A stretch of 21,159 nt of DNA from Clostridia bacterium (GCA_017382915.1 JAFNZJ010000024.1:1-21159), one strand, 5' to 3'; positions 1-8,693 are shown, counted from the first letter of the stretch. Program-made: numbers and translations. The notes: generated from the letters alone by a model not told the origin.

Positions 1-13
1 GCTAAATCAAAGC

Positions 14-40
14 ATTACAAAACATTTTTCTTTTTGTAAT
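14..40. repeat. 9-bp inverted repeat with 9-nt loop
   Basis: ATTACAAAA at 14-22 is exactly mirrored by TTTTGTAAT at 32-40. It lies beyond the probable operon terminator, so it may belong to the next transcription unit outside the window. An AT-rich palindrome of this size could also arise by chance. Confidence 0.4.
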
Positions 41-81
41 AAACCCTATTTCGTTTTTTGTTCATCGGTTAACCTCTTTTG

Positions 82-104
82 AACCACGCGACTATCGCGT
101 GGTT
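82..104. terminator. GC-rich hairpin, terminator-like
   Basis: AACCACGCGA (82-91) and TCGCGTGGTT (95-104) form a perfect 10-bp stem with a CTA loop. The run of T that follows lies on the plus strand (103-106), so it would act best on plus-strand transcription arriving from the left. It may also serve as a second stop behind the 118-152 hairpin. Its shape resembles the hairpin at 20941-20959. Confidence 0.5.
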
Positions 105-117
105 TTCGTTATAAAAT

Positions 118-152
118 AAGGGAGAACACTTCTTTACGAAGTGTCTCCCTTT
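118..152 (-). terminator. Rho-independent terminator of the operon
   Basis: The arms 118-132 and 138-152 pair over about 14 bp with one bulged A and a 5-nt loop. Read on the minus strand, the stem is followed by TTATTTTAT. It lies 24 bp beyond the stop codon of the glycosidase lipoprotein, where the transcript of this minus-strand locus should end. Confidence 0.65.
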
Positions 153-175
153 CGAGTGCCTGTTTTTATTAAAGT

Positions 176-2071
176 TTAACCTTTTACGCCGGTGTAAATT
201 GCTACCGAGCCGCCTTCAATAGTATCGGTGAAGATATCCTTAACATTTGCGTAAGTTTTATCTGCATCGGGAAGGTGTGCTGCTGTGGTAGAAATGTGGG
301 TGCTAACATTAATCTTATGACGATAAAGGGTCTGATAAATAGCCTTATCAAACTTAACAGTAAAGTCACAAGCTTCAACACCGGTATTTACAACGGTGAT
401 GGTCCAGCTGCCATCTTCAAGCTTAACAGAGCCTACATGAATATCAGAACCGTTAAACTGAAGGTCTTCTTGGTTGGTGCGATATGCCCAACCATCGCGC
501 CAGCCGTTGTAACGGCCGTACAAGCTGGTTGCATAATACTGTGATTTAGGTATTGATGAAACGTGAAGTGACGGACAAGAGCCGCATACTGCAATACCGT
601 TAATGGCTTCAACACTGGTTGAAACAGAGTCGGTCCACAATTGGTCAAAGATTTGCCACAGACACCAGTTGTTCATACCTCTTTGCTGCATTGTAATACC
701 AACAACACAGTTTTGAAGGCCTGCCCAACCGTTGTCAATACCGTTTTTGCTGTTATCAGCAACACAGTAGCCTTCATCAAACCAGAACTCGACTTTACCG
801 AAGATACCATAATCCTTAAGGGGTTGGAGATATGACTGGAAGATGGGGTCGGTAAGGTCATAGTAAACATTCAGGGTAAGGTCGGGTCCCTTAGGATAGA
901 AGTGCATGGTCCATACATCAAACATATCCTCGCAACCTCTTTCAAGCATGTAACGAACAAGGCCGTCACCGTGCTCTCTTGACTGGTTGGGACCGATGTG
1001 GTCAACTAAATCATAAACGCCTTCTTTTTTAAGCTTCCACTGAATGGTCTTAACAATATGAATATACTCAGGGGCTGAGTCACCGGCGGGTTCCATATAG
1101 CCGGGGCCATCGGGCTCAGTAGTATTCATATAAGATGTTTCAGTGAAGTATAAGAAGTGTGTAATGTTGTTAATGCCGTGTGCCTTACCGTACTTATAAA
1201 CTTCAGAAATGAAGTGACCCATACGAAGACACTCTTTAGCCATACGAACATATTCAGCGTTTTTGCAGGTGCTAAAATCAAAGCCTGCAGATTCACCATA
1301 AAATTCATTTGGATAAAGGGCAAGGTCATTAATATAGGGCTGTGAACCCATTGAACCGGTATCAATATGAGAATATGCCGCCAAGTGCCAACCAACCGAA
1401 AGCATTACATTAATGCCTTTTGACTGAAGGCCCTTACAGTAATCCCAGAAGTATTTAATACGGCCATTACCGCCAAGGTTCCAACCACCTTTACCGCCGT
1501 TGGCGGCGTTATCCCAAGCGTGCTCAGGTCGGAAGTACTGGCGAGCAAACCGAATGCCTGATTGCTGTAAACGGGTAAGCTCAATTTCTTTTTGCTCATC
1601 GGTATAGTTACGACCATATTTATCGTCCATAACAAAGCCGGAAATGCGATAAACTGAAGCGCTTATACCACGATACTGTTTGGTAACGGGTTCCTCACTG
1701 TTATAAACGAAGAGTTCTTCGGTGAAATTGTCAGAATCGCCTTCATAATCTTCCCCGTCGTCATAATCATCATCAAAGCCATCGCCGTAGTCATCTCCGT
1801 CGCCAATATCATCGCCGCCGAAGCCTTCGCCGTCGCCCTGTTCTTCAGGGTCAAGCTCTGACCAGTCGTCGCCGCTGGGGTCATCGGTGAATTCCTCATC
1901 ACCGTTTTCACCGTCGCTACCGGAATTGTCACCGTCTTGAGAATCAGAAGGGGCAGAGCTGTTATCAGCGGTAGGTTCACTATTGTTACAAGCGCCAAGT
2001 AATGAAACTGCAACAAATAAGCTAAGAATTAAGCAAATTAGTTTAATTAACTTTGAATTACGCATCAGCAT
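176..2071 (-). CDS. Lipoprotein glycoside hydrolase, clan GH-A-like
   Basis: Predicted surface lipoprotein of 631 aa with a (beta/alpha)8 glycosidase-like barrel, last gene of the locus. The signal peptide ends in LLGAC (lipidated C28). A linker at about 31-116 is extremely rich in Asp, Glu and Gly, and the barrel spans roughly 125-510. The motif WFDEGYC places E433 where clan GH-A enzymes carry the nucleophile, and FTET places E311 where the acid/base is expected, although the usual preceding Asn is Thr here. A small beta domain closes the protein (about 540-631). An upstream in-frame GTG at 2077 exists, but AAGGAAGG with 5-nt spacing favours ATG 2071. That start overlaps the end of the CBM gene by 14 bp, so translation is probably coupled. 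Comparable GH-A families are GH39 and GH5; I cannot assign one, and the substrate is unknown. Confidence 0.75.
   Translation of the reverse strand: MLMRNSKLIKLICLILSLFVAVSLLGACNNSEPTADNSSAPSDSQDGDNSGSDGENGDEEFTDDPSGDDWSELDPEEQGDGEGFGGDDIGDGDDYGDGFDDDYDDGEDYEGDSDNFTEELFVYNSEEPVTKQYRGISASVYRISGFVMDDKYGRNYTDEQKEIELTRLQQSGIRFARQYFRPEHAWDNAANGGKGGWNLGGNGRIKYFWDYCKGLQSKGINVMLSVGWHLAAYSHIDTGSMGSQPYINDLALYPNEFYGESAGFDFSTCKNAEYVRMAKECLRMGHFISEVYKYGKAHGINNITHFLYFTETSYMNTTEPDGPGYMEPAGDSAPEYIHIVKTIQWKLKKEGVYDLVDHIGPNQSREHGDGLVRYMLERGCEDMFDVWTMHFYPKGPDLTLNVYYDLTDPIFQSYLQPLKDYGIFGKVEFWFDEGYCVADNSKNGIDNGWAGLQNCVVGITMQQRGMNNWCLWQIFDQLWTDSVSTSVEAINGIAVCGSCPSLHVSSIPKSQYYATSLYGRYNGWRDGWAYRTNQEDLQFNGSDIHVGSVKLEDGSWTITVVNTGVEACDFTVKFDKAIYQTLYRHKINVSTHISTTAAHLPDADKTYANVKDIFTDTIEGGSVAIYTGVKG
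1724..1981 (-). other. Acidic low-complexity linker-coding stretch
   Basis: This part of the glycosidase lipoprotein encodes a tether of about 86 residues dominated by Asp, Glu, Gly and Ser, with clusters such as DDDYDDGED. It separates the lipid anchor from the barrel and probably spans the cell wall or carries a strong negative charge at the surface. The codons are mostly GAC/GAT/GGC, giving a simple-sequence DNA texture. Confidence 0.8.
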
Positions 2072-5000
2072 TTGCACCTTCCTTTCTTCTTTTAATAATG
2101 ACTATTACAGCCAGTGAAACTGCAGCTAAAACAAGTGCAACTGTGGGGTAGAGGATGCTGTCGCCGGTATCTGGTGTGCCGGTAGTAGAATCAAAATCTG
2201 CCTCTGCTGCGTTAGCTGACAGTGTAACGGTCTCGTTTACCTCTTTATAATAGGGCTGAGGACCGAATCCGCCGTTGATTACTGTGGTGGGTGACTTAAG
2301 ATTATCATAATCATAAGGAACATATACCATATAATCATTGGGGTCATAACGGTAAGAGTACTCAGCGGTAAACATCATAACGCTGTCAATGTCAATATAA
2401 CCTGAATCAACATCAATTACAACATAAGCCTTACCTGTACTGTCAGATGTAAACTGGAATGCTGTACGGTTCCAATCGGTTGTGTTTTTCTTATTAGAAA
2501 CCTTTGATGCGGGCAGATCTTCACGGTTTGCGTAAAGGCGATTACCCTCTTTATCAAGTGAAACACCGATGTAGCCGTCTGAATTAGCGGTACCACGAAC
2601 CGAAGCGCCGAAGTAGTAAACGGTGCTGGGCTTAACGTCAACCTCTAATACATAGTGGGTACCTGCATTTGCTCTTAAGTATTTGCTACCCTTAAGGGCG
2701 TTACCGCTCATAACCTTTGCGGTTGATACTGAGCTAAGACCCTTCCAGTTATCGTTACCTAAAGCCTTTTCAAAGCCTTCATTTTCAACTGCGTTGTAAA
2801 GGGCCTCACAATAGGTTGCACGAGAATTTTCCTCATTAACCATAGGAGGTGCGATGGAGATTTCAATATCATCAATATAGAAGTCGCCTGCAGTTGCATC
2901 CATAACGTTGGCAATTATAAGCTTAAGGTTGGGGTTGTTAACATTGGTAAAGAAGAAGGTTACATTTTGCCATTCATCGGTCTTGGAGGTGTGCTCAAAG
3001 CCGATGTCTGAACCATATGTGCCCGAAACCTCAGGTGCGAGCTTAACGGGACCACCATCTGAACCATCTGCTATTTTATAGTTAAACGAAACCTTAAAGT
3101 TCATCTGGGTTACCTGGTAGGATGCCCAACCCTCATCAACAGTGAATACACTAGATGCTAAAAGTGGGTTATAGGTGAACTTAAGTGATTTGCTACCGCT
3201 TAATACATTTTTGTCATTAGCGTCGGTAGCGGTGTAAATTGAGTATACATTTTGGTTAGTGTTAGGTCCAAGAGCAAAGCGCTCAGACTCAAAGTCAATC
3301 TTTTCTAATACTGCGCCGGATGGGTCTGCATTGCGGGTGATGGTAACATCATCAATTTCAATGCCGCCCTGACCGCCGTTTGCCAAAATGTTAAGTGCCT
3401 CATGCACACCGGTATATACATCAAATGAATATTCATTCCAATCTGTGCCGGCAACTGCTACCTTGCTTACAGATGAAATATAATCTTTAACATTAAGGCT
3501 GATACCATCAACTCTTTGAGCTGCAACGGTACCGTTACCCTTTGCGCGGAATTTAACGGTGTATGAAGTATATGGAGCAATATTAGTGGTTTGGAAAGCA
3601 TCCTTGCCTTGGTCAACCTTTAAGGCGCCGTTAGCAGCACTTCTGTCACCACACCAGTTTTGAACGCCTGCTGAGAAGTCACCGTTGGCAAGCTGCTCAG
3701 TGCTTTCAAACTGAATAAGCTTAATGTTATCATAGTAACATTTTGCGCCGTCTCGACCTAAAACGCTACCGGAGTAGATAACCTCGGTACGATCGCCGGT
3801 GTTGAAGTATAAATCAATTCTTTGCCAGCCTGCATTACCTCTTAAGAACTTACGGTGTACAAGTACATCCTGTGCGTTATCAAGGTATCTTTCGGCGGGG
3901 CCCATAATACCGAAGTCTGCAATTCTGGTATATTGGTCGGTGTTATCAGCATCGGTAGCACCGCAAACATTTACATACATTGAGAAGCAGTAGTTGGTGT
4001 TGGGGGTAAGATTTGATAAGGTAAGGTTGGTTGAACGATAACGACAATAACCAGCCAAGGACATATTGCCCTCATAAGACAATGTGTTTTCTTTTTCCCA
4101 ACGGCACCAGCTTACATCGTTACCGTAGGTTGGGTCATCTGCCCACCAGCCGGTAACTGTACCCTGTTCAAAGGTACCATCCATGCCCTGTAACTCTAAA
4201 ACATCTGCAGGTGGCATATTGTCACCCTCAAACTTAGCAATAAGGTCAATAGGACCGGTTGCGTTGAAGTTATAGTTAATTTGGGTTGAAATTAATTCGT
4301 TGGTTTTAAGGTTATACCAACCAGCAAAGGTATTGCCCTGCATGGGGTGTGCAGTAAGTTCAACATAAGAACCCTTGGGTAAATCTTCTTTGGGGAGGTT
4401 AGAAGTAATTGAACCACCAAGAGAGTTTGTTGCAGTAACTGCAACGGATTCATAAACCGCAATATCATCAATATGGGTGTTATGTTTACCCTCACTTAGA
4501 ATGTTAAGCCAAAGCTTAACGCTGCCGCTATTTTTGGTTTTAAAGGGAACAACGACCTTGGTCCAACCGCCGCGAAGGTCAATAACTGAACGGGTACCGC
4601 CTAAGCATTTGGTGTCAGAAAGAACCGTACCACCTGAAGTGCCGCCGGGAACGATAATACGCTGGTCTGCATCAGCAACACGGATAAGGTTGATACCATT
4701 AACGGTGTCTGCTTTATTATCAAATGACCAACCATAGAAGCTTATTGCATAGTTGGTGTTGGGCTGTAAGCCATCAATTTGGTAGCCTGCCCAAGACAGA
4801 CGGCAATTCATATTAATAGAGGTGTTGCCAGTGTGACCGAAAGCGGTATCAACGGTAACTCTTTGCCATGTGCCATCGTGGACGGAGTCAAGGCTCCATT
4901 TGCCTGTTACAGAAATGTCACTGTCTGCCCAAACTTCGCCATCAGCCTTAACATAACCGTTAAAGTGGGTAGCTAAAACTTGGTCTTTGGTGTAACCCTG

Positions 5001-6914
5001 GTTTTCAAAGCTGGCCTCATCAATTGAAAAGGGACCTGCAGTGAATTTAGCAACAAGGTTATTCATTGCTGTATTGGTAGGATCATACTTATGGGTATAT
5101 GAAAGTGAGGTGCTGATGCGGTTGCTGCCTAGGTACCAACCGTCAAAGCCGTTACCATCAAGGGGAGTAGCGGTAACAGTTACATCCTCATTTTCATAGG
5201 CATCTGCGCCACCAACAGGTGAAACAAAGCCAAGGTTGTAGTTGTTGGAAGTAGGTGCGAATTTGTATGGGTCACGGGCAACTGCAAAGTTATCTAAATA
5301 AAGGTTTGCGCCCGAAGCAGGGGTAGCAATCCAAAGAATAACATCGGTGCTGTTGCCGGTGTTTACCTTAGCGGTTACCTTTTTCCATTCGCCGCGGCAC
5401 TCGGTAACGGCATTGCTGTAATAGCGAACACCATCATCGGTAGCGGTTTTATAAACAACCGAGCCGGAGCTAAGCTTGGTTACACCGCTGTTAGCATCGG
5501 TTACATATACACCATTAACTACATCATTAACATCCTCAGAGTCAATGAATGCATAGGCGGAAAAATGATAACTTGTATTTTTATTAAGGCCGGTAAACTT
5601 GTAGCCTACATAACCGCTTTGGCCAACATACTGAGCAACGTTTGTGCCGGTGTGGGCCTTATTAGCAATAACGCTAACCTGGTTTGAAGTACCGCCATTT
5701 ACACTATCTGCAAAGAACTGACCGCCAACACTTGCGGTTTTAAATGCGGTTGCAGACCAGTCAGAGGCGGAGCTAAAGCCAACGCCTGCTACCTTGCCTA
5801 CTGAAAGCTTTTCAAGTGAGCCGTCAACACCCCAGTTTGCCTTTGTGAAGCGTGCTTCATAGGCAGGAGGGTTTTCAGGGTCGTAGGTAAATGAATATTC
5901 TAAATCCTTAGAAATTAAGGTTTCACCCTTATACCAACCATCAAATTTGTTTTCACCAAAAGGTTCAGCAGTAAGTTTAATGGTTTTGCCTTGAGGAAGG
6001 GCTACATCCTTGCTAACGGCGCCAAGTTCGGGGGTTTTGTTAGTGGGGGTGTAGTAACCGTCTACTTTAGCTTTTTGAACGTTCATTTGAAGGTCAGCAA
6101 GCCATACTTCACCGCCCGCAACCTGTGGGAAGCGGAAGGAGAAGGCTACGTCTGCCTCATGAGCGTCAGTGTTATCGGTGCTAAAGGTATAAACAATCTT
6201 AACCCATTCGCCTTCCTTCTCATATTTGGGGAAGTCGGGGGTAAGGGGTTGTTCATAATTATATATCCATCTATCTTCGTCTCTTCCGGTGCCTGAATAG
6301 CGCGAAGTAAACATAGATGAAAAGCTGGTAATAACAGCCCCTGTTGATGCTATTGACCAGGTTTGGGCAATCTCAGGACGAGAGTTGCGAAGTGTACCTG
6401 CATCTGTTTTATATGAATAAAGGTTATGACCTTCAACACCATATGGTAAGCCATGCTTTTGGGCAGGAATAACATAGTCAGGCTCAAACATCATACAAGT
6501 CAAAGCATGAGTTTTTACAGTCTTTGCCCAGAAGGTCATGGTGTAGGTTGCATTTTTCTCAATCCTAATAGTTTCGGTGCCGCTAAAATACATACGCGCA
6601 TCCTTGCCATTTGCATCAAATGCTACATACTTATTATCATCATTTTTTGAAATGTGAGTTTCAGCAGCAGTAAACTTGATAGCATTGGTTGTGGGACCGT
6701 CAGGAATTTGAACATCCTCAACTATTTCATAACTGAATGTGTTGGTTTTAGGAAGGTCAAAACGCCAGCCGGTGGGGGTATTGCCGCTATAACTGGAAAA
6801 ATCACCGTTTGTTATAAGGTTTTCATCGGCAGCCAAGATGGTTGGTATGCCGGTGGAAACGGTTATAGCAAGCAGCGTAATTACCAATAATAGAGACAGT
6901 AATTTACGTTTCAT
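2058..6914 (-). CDS. Wall-anchored multi-CBM surface protein
   Basis: Secreted, sortase-anchored protein of 1618 aa that probably binds glycans; no catalytic domain is seen. A signal peptide (1-29) is followed by about seven beta-sandwich modules resembling CBM4/9 type domains, near 30-289, 365-549, 629-824, 907-1074, 1075-1194, 1199-1356 and 1374-1519. Typical signatures are NGDFS, GWQRIDLYFNTG and IDDI/YDNI at module ends. Three short InlB/Flg_new-like repeats with a GWY core lie between the first four (about 295-356, 558-625, 825-895). The C-terminus has TPDTG at 1580-1584, a membrane segment (about 1587-1607) and RRK, which is a sorting signal. The start is ATG 6914, with AAAGGGGAG 10 nt upstream; the longer GTG 6947 reading lacks support. 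A 202-bp gap with a hairpin separates it from the binding protein upstream. Module boundaries are estimates. Confidence 0.8.
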   Translation of the reverse strand: MKRKLLSLLLVITLLAITVSTGIPTILAADENLITNGDFSSYSGNTPTGWRFDLPKTNTFSYEIVEDVQIPDGPTTNAIKFTAAETHISKNDDNKYVAFDANGKDARMYFSGTETIRIEKNATYTMTFWAKTVKTHALTCMMFEPDYVIPAQKHGLPYGVEGHNLYSYKTDAGTLRNSRPEIAQTWSIASTGAVITSFSSMFTSRYSGTGRDEDRWIYNYEQPLTPDFPKYEKEGEWVKIVYTFSTDNTDAHEADVAFSFRFPQVAGGEVWLADLQMNVQKAKVDGYYTPTNKTPELGAVSKDVALPQGKTIKLTAEPFGENKFDGWYKGETLISKDLEYSFTYDPENPPAYEARFTKANWGVDGSLEKLSVGKVAGVGFSSASDWSATAFKTASVGGQFFADSVNGGTSNQVSVIANKAHTGTNVAQYVGQSGYVGYKFTGLNKNTSYHFSAYAFIDSEDVNDVVNGVYVTDANSGVTKLSSGSVVYKTATDDGVRYYSNAVTECRGEWKKVTAKVNTGNSTDVILWIATPASGANLYLDNFAVARDPYKFAPTSNNYNLGFVSPVGGADAYENEDVTVTATPLDGNGFDGWYLGSNRISTSLSYTHKYDPTNTAMNNLVAKFTAGPFSIDEASFENQGYTKDQVLATHFNGYVKADGEVWADSDISVTGKWSLDSVHDGTWQRVTVDTAFGHTGNTSINMNCRLSWAGYQIDGLQPNTNYAISFYGWSFDNKADTVNGINLIRVADADQRIIVPGGTSGGTVLSDTKCLGGTRSVIDLRGGWTKVVVPFKTKNSGSVKLWLNILSEGKHNTHIDDIAVYESVAVTATNSLGGSITSNLPKEDLPKGSYVELTAHPMQGNTFAGWYNLKTNELISTQINYNFNATGPIDLIAKFEGDNMPPADVLELQGMDGTFEQGTVTGWWADDPTYGNDVSWCRWEKENTLSYEGNMSLAGYCRYRSTNLTLSNLTPNTNYCFSMYVNVCGATDADNTDQYTRIADFGIMGPAERYLDNAQDVLVHRKFLRGNAGWQRIDLYFNTGDRTEVIYSGSVLGRDGAKCYYDNIKLIQFESTEQLANGDFSAGVQNWCGDRSAANGALKVDQGKDAFQTTNIAPYTSYTVKFRAKGNGTVAAQRVDGISLNVKDYISSVSKVAVAGTDWNEYSFDVYTGVHEALNILANGGQGGIEIDDVTITRNADPSGAVLEKIDFESERFALGPNTNQNVYSIYTATDANDKNVLSGSKSLKFTYNPLLASSVFTVDEGWASYQVTQMNFKVSFNYKIADGSDGGPVKLAPEVSGTYGSDIGFEHTSKTDEWQNVTFFFTNVNNPNLKLIIANVMDATAGDFYIDDIEISIAPPMVNEENSRATYCEALYNAVENEGFEKALGNDNWKGLSSVSTAKVMSGNALKGSKYLRANAGTHYVLEVDVKPSTVYYFGASVRGTANSDGYIGVSLDKEGNRLYANREDLPASKVSNKKNTTDWNRTAFQFTSDSTGKAYVVIDVDSGYIDIDSVMMFTAEYSYRYDPNDYMVYVPYDYDNLKSPTTVINGGFGPQPYYKEVNETVTLSANAAEADFDSTTGTPDTGDSILYPTVALVLAAVSLAVIVIIKRRKEGANADA
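2077..2085 (-). promoter_or_regulatory. Ribosome binding site deciding the glycosidase start
   Basis: AAAGGAAGG lies inside the last codons of the CBM gene. It sits 5 nt before ATG 2071 and 11 nt before ATG 2065, and overlaps the GTG at 2077, which is therefore an unlikely start. Confidence 0.65.
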
Positions 6915-6924
6915 TTCTATATAT

Positions 6925-6933
6925 CTCCCCTTT
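6925..6933 (-). promoter_or_regulatory. Ribosome binding site deciding the CBM gene start
   Basis: AAAGGGGAG lies 10 nt before ATG 6914 and directly precedes the codons for a clean signal peptide (MKRKLLSLL). The in-frame GTG at 6947 has no comparable site, because an AT-only hairpin lies there. Confidence 0.7.
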
Positions 6934-6946
6934 AAAAAGTTATGCA

Positions 6947-6966
6947 CTTATTTTTTTAAAAATAAG
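6947..6966 (-). repeat. AT-rich leader hairpin
   Basis: CTTATTTTT and AAAAATAAG form a perfect 9-bp inverted repeat around a TT loop, about 32 bp upstream of the CBM gene start. It is short and AU-rich. It could modulate access to the ribosome binding site or be chance. Confidence 0.35.
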
Positions 6967-7046
6967 CTGTAGCCTGTAAGAAAAGTGCCTATAAAGCACA
7001 ATATGGCCATAAGATTTTTGTGAAAAAACCAAAGGCTTTATGTGTG

Positions 7047-7087
7047 CCAAATGGCACGCACCATTTTTTATGATGCGTGTCATTTGG
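7047..7087 (-). terminator. Long hairpin after the binding-protein gene
   Basis: Arms 7047-7060 and 7074-7087 pair over 14 positions with one mismatch. The stem starts 30 bp after the binding-protein stop codon and precedes the CBM gene. On the minus strand TTTTTT follows, but only after about 20 nt, so classical termination is uncertain. Partial termination, or 3' protection of an abundant binding-protein mRNA, are both plausible. The outer arm also contains the smaller palindrome GTGCCAAATGGCAC (7045-7058), which competes with the long stem. Confidence 0.55.
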
Positions 7088-7116
7088 TATTAAAATTAAG
7101 TTTTAGTTAGCCGTAA

Positions 7117-8658
7117 TTATTGCTTGTTAATAGCAGCTCTAATGGCTTTGTTTGCGCTGTCAAGACCGGTGGTGATGATGTTCTTGTTAGAATCGATAAC
7201 GCTCTTAACATTGGCGGGGGTAGCAGCAGTAATTCTACCGGTTAAGGTTGAATATTTACCGGTTTGAATATAGTCAGCAACACCTTCACCGTACTTAACT
7301 GCCTTTTTAGCGTTCTTATCGGTAATCTTCTTATAAACAGTTTCAAACTGTTTGTTGTAGAAGGTTGTAGACTGGTCATAGTTGCTAACATCAAGGAAGT
7401 AACGGAGGAAGTATGCAGCGCCTGCAGCATTTTTAGCCTTTCTGGCAACGCCCCAAAGTTTAGGACGAACAGGAGTATATGCGGTGCCGCCCTTAGGACC
7501 GGCTACGGGTACAGCCTGTAAGCCTGCATAGCCGCCCTTGGTGTTGTCAAACCAACCGCCTTCATTATAAAGACCGTAAGCAATAGCGGTAAACAGACCT
7601 ACCTTACCTTGGTTAACAAGGTTGGTATCCCAATAAGTGAAGGAAGAGCTAGCATTAAGCTTAGCCATTTCTTGCCATGCTTTAACCATGGTGCCGCCTG
7701 CCTGAACAGAAGAAAGGTTGTTGGTGAACTGTTTGCCGTCATAGCTAACGAAGTCTAAACCTGCAGAAAGCATGAAGATGTCGGTGTTTTGAATTGAAAG
7801 ACCGGTGTAGCCCTTACCTGCATTCTTAACCTTTGAAATGATTTCAGCCTGGGTATCCCAGTTCCATTTGCCTTGAGTATAAAGCTGATAAGGCATGGTG
7901 GTTACGCCGCACTCTCTAAGAACTGCGGGGTTGTAATATGTAACGTAGCAGGTGTCTTCACATTGCCATGCATAAGGCATTGCAACGCCGTAGTATTTGC
8001 CGTTGACAGCAAATGCGTTCATATAGTTTTTGTTCCAGCAATCAGCGCTAAGGTTGAATTTTTTATCATCCAAGGGCTGAAGTGACCTGGTTACCACACC
8101 GGGGAAGTCTTTAGACGCAAACTTAACAACATCAGGTGCGTTACCGCCTGCGATAAGTGAAACAAGCTTGGTGTTGTAGTTATCATTATGAACAACGGTG
8201 GTTTTAATTTTAACACCGGTTAACTTTTGATATTGGTCAACAAGCTTTTGCTCGCTCTTAGTGTAGGCACGCCACATAAGAACATGAACCTGCTTTTTGT
8301 TGGGAAGGTTCTTCCAAATGTTAGCCTCATTTTTGTTATTGAAGTTAGTTGCAACATTGGGGTTAACTTGAGCGCCGCCTTGGTTGCCACCCTGGTTACC
8401 ACCCTGGTTACCACCTTGGTTGCCACCTTGGTTGCCGCCTTGGCTACCGTTGCTTTGGTTATCGGTGGTGTCATCACCGTCACCATCGGGGTCCTCATTG
8501 TTTTCGCCGGTTTCATCACCGTTTTCACCGGTTTGCTCACCGGTTTGCTCACCGGATTCGGTAGTTTCGGTACCGCCGCAAGCAGAGAAAAGCATCATAA
8601 TAGCGAGTAACAAAGCAAGTATGCTAGTTAAACGTTTTGCTGTTAAAATTGCTTTCAT
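7117..8658 (-). CDS. Lipoprotein sugar-binding protein of ABC importer 2
   Basis: Extracellular solute-binding protein, family 1 type (513 aa), expected to deliver a sugar or oligosaccharide to the permease pair encoded just upstream. The signal peptide ends in FSAC (lipidated C27). A long hydrophilic tether (about 28-100) starts Glu/Asp/Gly/Thr-rich and ends in tandem NQGG units. The binding domain fills about 110-513, with features usual in the family: a first strand near VHVLMW, the KLTGVKI segment, and the AGGNAPDVVKF region. The start is ATG 8658, because GGAGG lies 8 nt before it; the longer reading from ATG 8673 would begin on the ribosome binding site itself. The gap of about 80 bp to the permease gene and the hairpin behind the gene suggest expression partly independent of the rest. 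The ligand is not readable. Confidence 0.88.
   Translation of the reverse strand: MKAILTAKRLTSILALLLAIMMLFSACGGTETTESGEQTGEQTGENGDETGENNEDPDGDGDDTTDNQSNGSQGGNQGGNQGGNQGGNQGGNQGGAQVNPNVATNFNNKNEANIWKNLPNKKQVHVLMWRAYTKSEQKLVDQYQKLTGVKIKTTVVHNDNYNTKLVSLIAGGNAPDVVKFASKDFPGVVTRSLQPLDDKKFNLSADCWNKNYMNAFAVNGKYYGVAMPYAWQCEDTCYVTYYNPAVLRECGVTTMPYQLYTQGKWNWDTQAEIISKVKNAGKGYTGLSIQNTDIFMLSAGLDFVSYDGKQFTNNLSSVQAGGTMVKAWQEMAKLNASSSFTYWDTNLVNQGKVGLFTAIAYGLYNEGGWFDNTKGGYAGLQAVPVAGPKGGTAYTPVRPKLWGVARKAKNAAGAAYFLRYFLDVSNYDQSTTFYNKQFETVYKKITDKNAKKAVKYGEGVADYIQTGKYSTLTGRITAATPANVKSVIDSNKNIITTGLDSANKAIRAAINKQ
8374..8445 (-). repeat. 12-bp tandem repeat, six units, in-frame
   Basis: Six 12-bp units of the type GCCACCTTGGTT (plus strand) encode the repeated NQGG of the binding-protein tether. 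The copies differ at single positions, mostly G/A and C/T. Because the unit is a multiple of three, slippage would change the tether length without breaking the frame. Confidence 0.9.
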
Positions 8659-8666
8659 TTTGTTTA

Positions 8667-8671
8667 CCTCC
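8667..8671 (-). promoter_or_regulatory. Ribosome binding site deciding the binding-protein start
   Basis: GGAGG overlaps an in-frame ATG at 8671-8673 and is spaced 8 nt from ATG 8656-8658. The second ATG is therefore the start. Confidence 0.75.
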
Positions 8672-8693
8672 ATTTAATAAAATGAATAAAATT

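Noticed and set aside
2072..2077. GTG start at 2077 for the glycosidase lipoprotein
   Set aside because: The GTG lies on the ribosome binding site itself; ATG 2071 has proper spacing.
6915..6947. GTG start at 6947 for the CBM protein
   Set aside because: It would add MHNFLKGRYIE before a clean signal peptide and lies in an AT-only hairpin; ATG 6914 has a strong site.
6985..6999. GTGC/GCAC inverted repeat in the gap before the CBM gene
   Set aside because: The arms are only 4 bp, which is expected by chance in a spacer of this size.
8374..8445. Short regular repeats that could suggest a CRISPR array
   Set aside because: The units are 12 bp, contiguous, without spacers, and in frame inside a protein gene.
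8227..8610. Plus-strand 127-aa reading frame rich in Val/Thr/Leu repeats
   Set aside because: It is the mirror of the repeat-encoded tether and binding-domain codons of the minus-strand binding protein, with no ribosome binding site or recognisable fold.
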